NCBI GenBank assembly: GCA_039588915.1
Contig: JBDGYV010000003.1
Coordinates: forward strand, 1-64,000
Direction: 5' to 3'
Origin: CAMYLR01 sp039588915
Lineage (GTDB): Bacteria > Gemmatimonadota > Gemmatimonadetes > JACCXV01 > JAHWKZ01
Length of the DNA stretch: 64,000 nucleotides
Shown piece after piece: positions 31,388 through 39,890 of the stretch; within the stretch, counting starts at the first letter, position 1; every line of letters begins with the position of its first letter. The notes below the pieces were generated by a model that had not been told where the DNA came from, ran no database searches, and saw only the letters and a list, made by a program, of their open reading frames with translations. Both the position numbers and the translations under genes were made by a program.

Positions 31388-32503
31388 CAGTTCCCGGTGT
31401 TGGCGGTTTGCTTCAGGTAAGCCTCCATAAACCCGATGAGATGTTGCCCCTCAAGCACCCCTTCGACGTCGGATGTCTCGAACCCAGTGCGGTGGTCCTT
31501 TACCATCGTGTAGGGGTGGAGCACGTACGACCTGATCTGGCTGCCAAACGCGATTTCCTTCTTCTCCGCCTCGAGTTCCTCACGTGATTTTTCGCGCTCA
31601 GCCTTAAGGTACTGATGGAGCCGCGACCTCAATAGTCGCATCGCCGTCTCGCGATTCCGGTGCTGACTGCGCTCGGCTTGACTCTGAACAACAATCCCTG
31701 TTGGAAGATGGGTAATCCGCACCGCACTATCTGTCTTGTTAACGTGCTGTCCTCCAGCACCGCTGGCACGGTAGGTGTCGACCTTCAAGTCCTTGTCTTT
31801 AATCTCCACGCTTATCTCATCTGACACATCCGGGTACACAAACACCGAGGCAAAAGAGGTGTGCCGCCGAGCGGCAGAATCAAAGGGACTTATCCGCACG
31901 AGTCGGTGGACGCCTTTCTCAGCTTTGAGGTAACCGTAGGCATGCTCGCCCGTAACCGCGATCGTGACTCGGTCGATTCCCGCCTCTTCACCTTCCTGAA
32001 TATCGATGATCTGGTAGTCGTAGCCGTTGTTCTCAAACCATCGCGTGTACATGCGCATGAGGATCGAGGCCCAGTCTTGGCTCTCGGTGCCGCCGGCCCC
32101 AGGGTGAATGGTGAGAATCGCGTCGCGGAGATCGTCCGGGTCGCTCAGCATTCCCCTCAGTTCCAGACGGCTCAGCCGATCGGCGACGGCCCCCTCGAGC
32201 GCACTAAACTCCTCCCACAGGCTGGGGTCTTCCTCGCCTTTTAGCAGCGACAACATCTCGCCCGCTTCATCGATCTCGACGCGAAGCGCATCGTACTCCC
32301 CAACCCAGGACTGGTGTTGTTTGATCTCGGCTAGTATCGCCCGCGCGCGCTCATTATCTACCCAAAAATCGGGCGCCGCGGATTCGGTCTCAAGCGCGGC
32401 TACGCGTTCTCGCTTGGAAGGCAGGTCAAAGATAGCTCCCGAGGAGCTCGAGCCGCTCCTCTAGTTGCGACAATCGGCGGCGGTGGTCTCGTACGTCACT
32501 CAT
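31387..32503 (-). CDS. prfB: Peptide chain release factor 2, with programmed +1 frameshift
   Basis: 371 aa after frameshifting. Zero frame: ATG at 32503, 25 codons ending GSYL at CTT (32429-32431), then an in-frame TGA (32426-32428). A +1 slip at CTT-T-GAC continues with DLPSKRERVAALETESAAPD and the rest of RF2. The 25-codon leader and CTTTGAC slip site equal the E. coli autoregulatory site, with CTCGGGAG as the internal SD-like stimulator. The body has RISPFDSAARRHTSFAS (SPF tripeptide for UGA), SGAGGQHVNKTDSAVRI (GGQ) and QAERSQHRNRETAM. Low RF2 lets the ribosome shift and make more RF2. Confidence 0.95.
32426..32440 (-). promoter_or_regulatory. prfB recoding site (slippery CTT TGA C)
   Basis: On the minus strand the order is GGGAGC, TAT, CTT, TGA, C. 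CTT is codon 25 and TGA codon 26 of the zero frame. Reading is open downstream only in the +1 frame, and RF2 family similarity is continuous across the shift. Confidence 0.9.
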
Positions 32504-32524
32504 TGGGCCGAGCAAGATAGCGCA

Positions 32525-33508
32525 TCATGCTTCCTCTCGCTCGATCGTCATGCTGCTGGTAGCCTTGGTCTGTTGGTCGGCCAGGTCACCGCGCCGATCG
32601 ACCACATACAGTGACCCCTTAAACGACTTGGCATAGTGCTTCATCTCGGTCGCCAGCTCGCTCACTTTCGCGGGGTGAGTAAATTGGCGTCGAACGTTGG
32701 TTACACAGCCGATTGACAACGTCATCAGCGGTATTTCGCGAACCCTACCCTGCCGATCCTCAGCGGCATAGAAGCCACGCTCTCGGTCTTCGTCCGGGTA
32801 CTGTAGGGACATCAGGGTATCGAACGTCTCGATGACCGCGTTCGAAACTCGAGCCAGGTCTTCGAACGGCACAGTGTAGATGAAGTCGTCCCCACCGATG
32901 TGGCCCACAAACCCACTCGATGAAAGCCTTCGCACCGTGTCTCGGAGGATCAAGGAAAGAATCCAGATTACCGTGTCGCCGCGCGGATACGAGTAGACAT
33001 CGTTAAACTCCTTGAACGAATCGATGTCGGCGTAGCACACAGCGAACCGCTCACCGCCAGCAATCCTACGCTCAATCTCAAGCTGAATGATCTTCGTACC
33101 GGGCAACATCGTCGACGGGTGAACCGCAACGTCCCGAGCGACTCGCTTGAGTACCATCCTCAACCGTAGCCGCTGCTCACGACCGGAGTGCGTACCGCTG
33201 AGGAACTCATCGGCACCGCTCTCAAAGCTGTTTGCGATTTGTTCCACCTGATGCTCGCGCGACATGAACACGATGGGCACGACTGAGTTGAACGGATCCG
33301 CCTTGAGCCGCCGGCACAGCTCCGAGGCGATGGCGAAGTCGTCATCGGCATCCAGCACGACGAGATCCACGATTCCCCGATCGAGCGCCTGCCGAACTTC
33401 CCCGGCGGTCTCCAGAGGAGTGATGTGGCCGCCTTCCTCCTCGACGAACCGCTCCAACGACTCCGGCGTACGCGACGCATGGGACAGGTAGAGCACGCTG
33501 AGGTTCAT
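32525..33508 (-). CDS. Receiver-like plus GGDEF (variant GGDDF) signalling protein
   Basis: 327 aa from ATG at 33508 (GTG at 33550 would add 14 residues). Residues about 1-120 look like a receiver: VDLVVLDADDD supplies a candidate phospho-Asp and VPIVFMSREH a beta4, but the usual N-terminal acidic pair is missing. Residues about 150-310 are a GGDEF domain: FAVCYADIDSFKEFNDVY and a variant active site HIGGDDF. Cyclic-di-GMP synthesis remains possible with Asp replacing Glu but is not certain. No inhibitory RxxD is visible five residues before the motif. It lies between the TonB receptor and prfB. Confidence 0.8.
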   Translation of the reverse strand: MNLSVLYLSHASRTPESLERFVEEEGGHITPLETAGEVRQALDRGIVDLVVLDADDDFAIASELCRRLKADPFNSVVPIVFMSREHQVEQIANSFESGADEFLSGTHSGREQRLRLRMVLKRVARDVAVHPSTMLPGTKIIQLEIERRIAGGERFAVCYADIDSFKEFNDVYSYPRGDTVIWILSLILRDTVRRLSSSGFVGHIGGDDFIYTVPFEDLARVSNAVIETFDTLMSLQYPDEDRERGFYAAEDRQGRVREIPLMTLSIGCVTNVRRQFTHPAKVSELATEMKHYAKSFKGSLYVVDRRGDLADQQTKATSSMTIEREEA

Positions 33509-33574
33509 AGGTTCTTCAAGCTGTGGGGTTGCTGGGGAGGGCGCAACCACAATGCCATTCCCCTGGCTGGAGAT

Positions 33575-36058
33575 TCAGCTTCCGATCCGGATCCCTGCCA
33601 GCAGGGTACGGGGCAGACCCGGGCGGGCACCAGCGGGTCGCCGCGCGACCACGTACTCGGCCGCGGTCAAGTTCTGAACCCCGGCGAACAACTTCGCCCT
33701 CGGCGACAGGACGTACTCGCCGCTCAGGTTCCAGACGGTGTAGTCATCGGTCTCTTGCTCGGGAGGGACCGCGTCTTGCCCCGCTTGCGTGCGAGTGCCG
33801 CTAACGCTGTCGGCCGTCAGCTCGATCGCCCATAGTGGGTGAGCCACGCCGATGGCGGCATGCAGTTGATAACGCGGCACATAGGGCAGCTCATCGCCCT
33901 TTTCGACCGCACCCCAAGGCGGGAATGCGCTTTCAAAGCTGGTCCCAAACTCGGTCGAGGTATAGGTGTAGGCCAACCGAACCGGAGCCGTAAGTCGACC
34001 ATCGAGCCCGAGCGAAAGCTCACCGTTAAGCGCCAACTCGATGCCCGACACACGCGCTGACCCACCATTGAACAGCTCCCCATCACCGGTGTCGTCGCCC
34101 ACTGCGAGTGTCGCCCGGCCAAGGATGTTCTCGTAGTCGTTGTAAAACGCTGTCGCCTGGGCTTCTACGCTTGAACCTTCGAACCGCACTCCGAGCTCAT
34201 AGTTGAGGCTCTTCTCAGCCTCCGTCTCGTCGTCCGCGCCCGGCCCTGGTGGACCGAATCCGCGGTGCACACCACCGAAGAGATCGATACCCTGACCGAC
34301 CTCGTAACCGACGCCGAGACCGGGAATCCACGCGTTGACGTTCGTCTTCCTAACCCTATTCGGCACGACCCGTCCCGGATCATCGAATCCGTAATCAGTG
34401 CGCGTGAAGTCTATCGATTCGTAGCGCGCACCAGGCGTCAAGCTCCACCGACCGACCTCGACTCGATCCTGTACGAACACCGCCCTCGCGATGGCTTCGC
34501 TAACTTTATTGGATTGGCTTCCCGGTGCTCCAACGCTCGTCCGAATGATTTCACGCGACAACATCTGGAAGCCATCGTCGTGCTGGAAGCGATCTTCCTC
34601 GTCCCGATGGTATCGGACTCCAAACTCGATCTCGTGTTGGCTGACACCAGCCGAAGCCGCCAACCCGATCGCCGACTGCACCCCTGTCGATGTGTAGTCG
34701 CGGTTGTTGGCTCGCAACGTCAGCGCATCGATCTCGCTATCGCTGCCACGGATTACGGACAACTCACCCAGATGGCGGTCGGGATCGCGCAAGACGTCCG
34801 CGATCGCCACGCCATTCACTTTCTCCAGCTTGTACCAGTTCCGCCCGAAATCATTGTGGTACACAACCGTATTGACATCCAATCCGGTCGGGAGCCGTAT
34901 TGCGTGTCGCAATTGGATCTGTCGGTGATCGGCGCGCATGATGTCGTCGCTCGATGCGCGGTACCGGCGAAACGGCTCACTCCGAAAGTCCACGTCCGTG
35001 AGGCCGAGGTAGGTCTCGTTGGAAGTCTCGTCATAAGCCCCGAGCTTTAGCTCGAGCTCCTGATAGAGGGGGGCCCCGCGGTCGGTGTTGACCCGTAGCT
35101 TCACTAGGTAGTCCTGAATCTCAAACCCCGTGTCGCCACCACCGTCGAGCTGCTTGAAACCATTGGTCCGGATCTGATAGGTCTCGACCAACCAGCCGAA
35201 GTGGTCGCGTGCGTCACCGGCCCCGATCCACGCCTTGCCAGTTTCGTTGGCTCCAGCCTCGAAATCACCAAACCACCCCAGTCGATCGGGGATCGGCGTG
35301 GAGACAAAGTTGATCGCACCCCCTATCGTGTGCGGCCCGTACTTGATCTGGCTCGACCCCTTGCGGATCTCGATGGCGTTCATCCGGCCCGCGACCGGCG
35401 CGTAGTAAGCGGCTGGCGCGGAATACGGGGCGGGAGCGATTAACACGCCGTCTTCCATCAACGTGACCTTGGAGCTGCGCTCGGAGCCGGTGCCGCGGAT
35501 CCCGATATTAGGTCGCAACCCATAACCGTCTTCTTCCTGGACGTTGATTCCCGGAATCGCGCGTAGGTAGGCATGCACGTCGTCGTAGAGGAGCTTCCGC
35601 TGATCGAGCTCGGTTGGTCCCAGGTAGTGCGCCGAGCCGGGAATGCGGCCAAGCTCGTCCTTGCCACCGACGACACGAAAGCGGTTCAACACGAGTTCGA
35701 TCGGTGGCGCGCGGAGCGCTCGCGCCCCCAGCGTGACCTCCGTTGCCAGCCGCTCACCAGCAGTAAGCTCCACGCTCAAGCGCTTGGGTTCCCACCCAAA
35801 CGCACTAATCTCGATCTCTAGGCGGCCAGCCGGGAGTCGATCCAGCACCGCCCGCCCAACGGCATCGGAAATCATCTTCCGATCAGCTTCCACGACCCTG
35901 ACCAGCGCGCCTGGGATCGGATTCCCAGAGGCCTCCGAGACCACTGTTGCGCTCAGCTGGGCGGTGTCCTGAGCAAGCGTCGGTGATGTTCCGAGCATCA
36001 TGGCTGAGACGACCAAGCAGATCGCGACGCATCGTGGTTGAGACCGATTCTCAATCAT
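33575..36058 (-). CDS. TonB-dependent outer-membrane receptor, FecA-like
   Basis: 827 aa, ATG start. Signal peptide (VAICLVVSAMMLGTSPTLAQ), then a carboxypeptidase-like regulatory beta-sandwich (about 30-110), a plug domain (DDVHAYLRAIPGINVQEEDG, LRPNIGIRGTGSERSSKV) and a 22-strand barrel. The plug sequence RKGSSQIKYGPHTIGGAINF is typical of ferric-citrate receptor relatives. It probably takes up a ferric chelate or another scarce ligand using TonB energy. An ECF sigma/anti-sigma pair lies just upstream, as for fecIR-fecA, but the receptor lacks an obvious N-terminal STN signalling domain. Confidence 0.88.
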   Translation of the reverse strand: MIENRSQPRCVAICLVVSAMMLGTSPTLAQDTAQLSATVVSEASGNPIPGALVRVVEADRKMISDAVGRAVLDRLPAGRLEIEISAFGWEPKRLSVELTAGERLATEVTLGARALRAPPIELVLNRFRVVGGKDELGRIPGSAHYLGPTELDQRKLLYDDVHAYLRAIPGINVQEEDGYGLRPNIGIRGTGSERSSKVTLMEDGVLIAPAPYSAPAAYYAPVAGRMNAIEIRKGSSQIKYGPHTIGGAINFVSTPIPDRLGWFGDFEAGANETGKAWIGAGDARDHFGWLVETYQIRTNGFKQLDGGGDTGFEIQDYLVKLRVNTDRGAPLYQELELKLGAYDETSNETYLGLTDVDFRSEPFRRYRASSDDIMRADHRQIQLRHAIRLPTGLDVNTVVYHNDFGRNWYKLEKVNGVAIADVLRDPDRHLGELSVIRGSDSEIDALTLRANNRDYTSTGVQSAIGLAASAGVSQHEIEFGVRYHRDEEDRFQHDDGFQMLSREIIRTSVGAPGSQSNKVSEAIARAVFVQDRVEVGRWSLTPGARYESIDFTRTDYGFDDPGRVVPNRVRKTNVNAWIPGLGVGYEVGQGIDLFGGVHRGFGPPGPGADDETEAEKSLNYELGVRFEGSSVEAQATAFYNDYENILGRATLAVGDDTGDGELFNGGSARVSGIELALNGELSLGLDGRLTAPVRLAYTYTSTEFGTSFESAFPPWGAVEKGDELPYVPRYQLHAAIGVAHPLWAIELTADSVSGTRTQAGQDAVPPEQETDDYTVWNLSGEYVLSPRAKLFAGVQNLTAAEYVVARRPAGARPGLPRTLLAGIRIGS

Positions 36059-36066
36059 CAGCCCTC

Positions 36067-36094
36067 ACAATATCCCATAAACCGGACCTGTCAA
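36067..36094 (-). promoter_or_regulatory. Predicted sigma-70-type promoter for the TonB receptor
   Basis: On the minus strand a perfect TTGACA (36089-36094), a 16-bp spacer and TATTGT (36067-36072) lie just upstream of the receptor ATG at 36058. The -35 sits in the loop of an inverted repeat (CGGAC at 36083-36087, GTCCG at 36095-36099), which could be an operator. Confidence 0.6.
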
Positions 36095-36106
36095 GTCCGT
36101 TTTTTT
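36083..36106 (+). terminator. Hairpin followed by seven T on the plus strand
   Basis: A CGGAC/GTCCG stem with a 7-base loop runs into TTTTTTT, a terminator shape read on the plus strand. Both flanking genes are on the minus strand, so it would stop only antisense transcription. It overlaps the predicted receptor promoter, so the repeat may serve a regulatory purpose instead. Confidence 0.35.
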
Positions 36107-36137
36107 GCAACGATTATCGTATGAGGATGGTTAGTGC

Positions 36138-36986
36138 TTACCGTTCGATGAGTTGCAGGCTGCTTTGCTGCTCGATCTCCAACGATCGGCGCTCCACCGA
36201 GCCGTCCTCGACCGCGACCCGTGTGAGCTGTGCCTCAGCGTTGGTTTCGACTCGGACTGTCTGCCCCCGCTCATGAGCGAAGTACATCCTGCCTCGGACC
36301 CGAATCCGCTCCTCGGACGAAACGGCGCTCGACCCTTCACCTTTTTCGGGCGCGGTCGGCAAATAGACGTCGCCGTCGAATGCGATCACGGCGATCGGTT
36401 CGCCATCATCCTCGGTTAAGTTCTCGAGGACGTAGTTCGACGTCGTGACGACCGGTTCGGCCTCCGGAGAGAGCACTTTGACCTGCTGAGTCCAACTGTC
36501 GCCGATCCTGAGCGCGCGTTCGGGAAAAACAGGCTGCGTCTGCTCCAGGTAGGTGCGGAAGTCCATATCTCCAAACAGCGGTTTCGCCGTCTCGACGTTG
36601 GTGACGTCGATGATCCTACCCTGTGAGCTGATCTCGAGGTTTATAGTGATGTCACGCGGTTCCGAGTCCGCCACCTCGTCGGCCTTGGCTGGCAAATGAT
36701 AGGTCCACGCCAGCAGGTAGTTGCCGCTTGGAGTTACATCGGTCGCTACCTCGTCGACGCGTAGGTGTCGTTCATACGTCTTCGTGGTCTTGTCTGCGGT
36801 GACCGAATCGGGGTAGGTCACGGTGCCGTTGGCTGTGTACTCGTAGTGGAGGGTGTCGCCTACCTGGTAGCGGAGCCGAAGCTCAACCCGGGGCTCCTCG
36901 GGCGCTTCTTGACAACCGGTCAGGCACGAAGCTGTCACCAGCAGCGCTAACAGCTGCCTCGTTCTATCCGGGCTTGGAAAGTTCAA
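36138..36986 (-). CDS. Predicted lipoprotein of unknown function
   Basis: 282 aa from TTG at 36986, in a TTGA overlap with the anti-sigma stop. The signal LLALLVTASCLTGC has a good lipobox (LTGC), followed by EAPEEPRVELRLRYQVGDTL. The body is beta-rich, with repeated statements of a measured-response type fold (YLLAWTYHLPAK, ALRIGDSWTQQVKVL, GRMYFAHERGQTVRVE). It resembles the DUF6263-like envelope lipoproteins in layout only. It follows the ECF sigma and anti-sigma genes in one coupled operon, so it may be part of that envelope response. Confidence 0.6.
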   Translation of the reverse strand: MNFPSPDRTRQLLALLVTASCLTGCQEAPEEPRVELRLRYQVGDTLHYEYTANGTVTYPDSVTADKTTKTYERHLRVDEVATDVTPSGNYLLAWTYHLPAKADEVADSEPRDITINLEISSQGRIIDVTNVETAKPLFGDMDFRTYLEQTQPVFPERALRIGDSWTQQVKVLSPEAEPVVTTSNYVLENLTEDDGEPIAVIAFDGDVYLPTAPEKGEGSSAVSSEERIRVRGRMYFAHERGQTVRVETNAEAQLTRVAVEDGSVERRSLEIEQQSSLQLIER

Positions 36987-37489
36987 GGCGCTTCGGCGAG
37001 ACTCGCCAGGATGACACCCTTGGACAACGGATCGACGCTGCCGACCGCAATCGCGGCTCGCTCGAAGAACTCGTAATCGTCCTCCCAGCCACTGTCGAAA
37101 GCAACCGTCGGAACCGGCGACTGTGAGTCGATCGGCTCGTTGCGGGCTCCCCACCACACGCCGACCAATAGCGCAATCGAAGCCGCCGTGCCGACCGCCG
37201 GGGCCGTCCAACGCGTCGCTCGCGATGAGACCGTGCGGGTAACGATCGGCCACCGTTGCCAGAAGGAGTCCCAGTACCCGATCGGCGGCCGCGGCGGGTC
37301 TACGCCGTACCACCGGAGTGAGCTGAGCAGCGCACCACACTCCTCGTGCTGCATCCGGCACGCTTCACACCTCCAGAGGTGCGCCTCGGCCCGCCGCTCG
37401 CGGACGGGATCGAGCTGTCCGTCGAGAAGTTGGTACAGCGTCTCCTGGTCGAGGTGCTCGGTTGGACTCATGCGTCGGGATTCCTCCAT
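36983..37489 (-). CDS. Anti-sigma factor with zinc-finger (zf-HC2) domain
   Basis: 168 aa from ATG at 37489 (TGGAG seven bases upstream; ATG at 37471 is also possible). The N-terminal cytoplasmic anti-sigma domain contains HLWRCEACRMQH, the His-x3-Cys-x2-Cys zinc motif. One membrane helix (APAVGTAASIALLVGVWWGA, about 94-113) leads to a short periplasmic tail. It is encoded right after the ECF sigma factor, which it presumably sequesters. Confidence 0.85.
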   Translation of the reverse strand: MEESRRMSPTEHLDQETLYQLLDGQLDPVRERRAEAHLWRCEACRMQHEECGALLSSLRWYGVDPPRPPIGYWDSFWQRWPIVTRTVSSRATRWTAPAVGTAASIALLVGVWWGARNEPIDSQSPVPTVAFDSGWEDDYEFFERAAIAVGSVDPLSKGVILASLAEAP

Positions 37490-37566
37490 TCTGGACTCCA
37501 GTACTTAGACGCAAACCGCGAGCCGACGTTCAAGAGATTCACCGGGACCTGACCCAGCAAGGCACG

Positions 37567-38172
37567 TCAGCGGTGCGTCGACAGCATGCGGCGCAGTTTT
37601 TCACGCCCGTAGAACAGGTTTGAGCGCACCGTAGCCGTCGGGCAACCGCACTTTCGAGCCACCTCTTCAGTCGAGAGACCTTCGACATCGTGGAGTACGA
37701 CGATCTCCCTCTGTCGCGGCGGTAGCACGTGGATCGCCCGCTCCAGTTTTCGCAGAAACTCCCGGTGCTCGACTTGCTGGTCGGGCGATTCGACCCGGCG
37801 ATCAGCAAAGTTATCCTCGAAACCCTCAGGCGATTGAGACTCGACGGCTGCGGACCGCTGTCGGCGACGGAGGTGGTCCAGAGCGGTGTTGACCATGATC
37901 CTTCGGGCCCAAGGAAAAAACGCTTCCGGTCGCGACAGCCGGGCGAGATTCTGATACACTTTCACGAAGCCCTCCTGCAGCACGTCGTCAGCGTCTTCAT
38001 GTGATCCCGTGTACCTGCGGGCCAACGCATAGAAAGCGTCCTGATAGGCCGAGATCAGATCGCGAAACGCGCGCGGATCACCACCTGCCGCCCGGTCCAC
38101 CAAATCGGCCAAGCGCTCATCCATCGCCGCTTGCTTTGACGCCTTTGTGATCGAAATCGTCGAATCTGTCAT
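37567..38172 (-). CDS. ECF-type RNA polymerase sigma factor
   Basis: 201 aa from ATG at 38172 in an ATGA overlap with the preceding dehydrogenase-like gene. Region 2: DAFYALARRYTGSHEDADDV, then LQEGFVKVYQNL and PWARRIMVNTALDHLRRR. Region 4: LPPRQREIVVLHDVEGLSTE, then EVARKCGCPTATVRSNLFYG. There is no region 1.1 or 3, so it is group 4. It is followed by a zf-HC2 anti-sigma factor, a lipoprotein and a TonB receptor, which may be targets. Confidence 0.93.
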   Translation of the reverse strand: MTDSTISITKASKQAAMDERLADLVDRAAGGDPRAFRDLISAYQDAFYALARRYTGSHEDADDVLQEGFVKVYQNLARLSRPEAFFPWARRIMVNTALDHLRRRQRSAAVESQSPEGFEDNFADRRVESPDQQVEHREFLRKLERAIHVLPPRQREIVVLHDVEGLSTEEVARKCGCPTATVRSNLFYGREKLRRMLSTHR

Positions 38173-39890
38173 AGCGCCTTCCCGCGTGTACCCTGCTCCT
38201 CGACACCCAGAATCCAAGCCGCTACCCGACCAATGGGCAGATCGTTCCCAGGCGTCCAGTACGCACCATCCTCAAACACCTCGGAAGACGTGTCCGCTGG
38301 TTGGCCTTCGATCTCTCTTAGAATCGACCGCGCGCGTTCCCGCCATTTCTCGAGGTTCGCTGGGCGTAGATCTACCCAGCCCGCGTCAGCCCAGCGCTCA
38401 ATACTCTCCGGCGTCAGCTGTTCGCGGGCCTCTTCGAAGTACACAGGGATCTTCATCTCGGGCCCCCTGATCAACCGGCCGTTTGGCAATCGAATCGGAA
38501 GCCCGATCGAGAGAATGTGTGACCTAAGCTTCGTGTCCTGCTTGACGATCTCAGCACACGTGGCGCTCATTTCTTCTGGATCACTGGTGGCCACCGCCTC
38601 GAGGCTGCCACGAGCTCGCTTCAGTAGAGCTGCCTCGTAAAGCAGCTTCGACAGCCGGGGCGGACCCAGCATTTCAAACGCCACTGACTCAAAACCAGTG
38701 TCGACTTCCAGCTGCCGCATCTGCTCGAGCGCTCGGTGGCGCATGACGCCAGCGCGATAGGTTGGGCCAAGCGTCGAGCCGTCCAGCGCCGCGACGACTT
38801 CGCGGCCGGTGGTTCCACCCTTGATCTCAGCGATGACATCGGCGGCGATCTCTTCGGGGGTGACGAACTCCATTTGGCCGAGAGCGGTCACCGTTTCGAA
38901 CTCTTCGCAAGAGAACACACCGTTTTCCCCGGTATCGATAAAGACCGACTCGAGCAGCGCCTGCTCCCCATCGCTTCCTCGGACGGGAGTCCAGCCAGAC
39001 GCATCGTCCGCCATCGCCTCACCCACTTCAACGGCTTGTTCCGCTTGACAGTCGTACAGCGGGATCCCTCGCCCACCCGGGGTGACCGGACCGGCCCCGA
39101 TTTGTTTCCAGGCGACCGCCGCACTCGGCTTGATCTCCTTCACGATTGGCGCGTCCGGTGTACGAGCCAACAGGTAGAGCAGCATCGAGTGGGCGCCGGC
39201 GATAGACGACTTCGAAAGCAGGACCCGGCTTGGTTTTTCCTCGGAGTGCGTGTACGGAATGTTCAACCCCATGCCCCCAGAGCCCGTGGTCCCCACTTTC
39301 AGATAGAACGAGGTTCCGGCCGCTTTTAGCGACGCTCGAAGCACTTGAACGTGACGGATCAGCTGTGGCAACGAGAGCGTCGTCAAGTGCTGCTCGATGA
39401 CGTCGGACAGCTCCTCGGCGCCAGCTGTTCCCGCGTCAACGCCGGCGACGACTTTCTGTACCCGGCGAACACTGTAGAAGACGTCCTGGTATGCGAACGC
39501 GGTTGCTGTGTTGATGCAGTCGATGGCCACGTGGGGCCGAGAATCAGTAAGCAACTGATACAAGTAGGCCTGGGACAGGATCTCTTCACTGAGCTCCTTC
39601 ATAGTGTCGTCGATGATCGCTCGGCGCGTGGATCGGTCGACCAGAAGGGCGGCTCGGTCCTCGTCCTTCAGTGAATCGCGGACGAACACGTTCCCCCATG
39701 CTGGTTCGAAGGCGACGTCGTATGAAGCGAAGCGCCGCTCGAGCGCAACTACGGCTTCTTCGGCCTCGCTACGACGAAGCGAATGGATGACGATCGCTCG
39801 GGGTCCCTCGTGTATCAGGGCCCTGGCGATCGCCCCTCCTACCAATCCCCAACCGCCGAGGATGAGCACTCTGCGATCCTTAAGATCCAT
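38169..39890 (-). CDS. Large NAD(P)-dependent Rossmann protein of unknown function (573 aa)
   Basis: 573 aa from ATG at 39890, overlapping the pseudouridine-synthase stop by 11 bp. The N-terminus RRVLILGGWGLVGGAIARAL is a Rossmann nucleotide-binding motif, and SRPHVAIDCINTATAFAYQD is SDR-like. The long C-terminal part (residues about 200-570) resembles no domain I recognise, but has conserved-looking strings such as TTGSGGMGLNIPYTHSEEKP, GPVTPGGRGIPLYDCQ and SIGLPIRLPNGRLIRGPEM. It is annotated in some genomes only as a short-chain dehydrogenase. It is co-transcribed with rluB, scpAB and the ECF sigma gene. Substrate unknown. Confidence 0.6.
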   Translation of the reverse strand: MDLKDRRVLILGGWGLVGGAIARALIHEGPRAIVIHSLRRSEAEEAVVALERRFASYDVAFEPAWGNVFVRDSLKDEDRAALLVDRSTRRAIIDDTMKELSEEILSQAYLYQLLTDSRPHVAIDCINTATAFAYQDVFYSVRRVQKVVAGVDAGTAGAEELSDVIEQHLTTLSLPQLIRHVQVLRASLKAAGTSFYLKVGTTGSGGMGLNIPYTHSEEKPSRVLLSKSSIAGAHSMLLYLLARTPDAPIVKEIKPSAAVAWKQIGAGPVTPGGRGIPLYDCQAEQAVEVGEAMADDASGWTPVRGSDGEQALLESVFIDTGENGVFSCEEFETVTALGQMEFVTPEEIAADVIAEIKGGTTGREVVAALDGSTLGPTYRAGVMRHRALEQMRQLEVDTGFESVAFEMLGPPRLSKLLYEAALLKRARGSLEAVATSDPEEMSATCAEIVKQDTKLRSHILSIGLPIRLPNGRLIRGPEMKIPVYFEEAREQLTPESIERWADAGWVDLRPANLEKWRERARSILREIEGQPADTSSEVFEDGAYWTPGNDLPIGRVAAWILGVEEQGTRGKAL

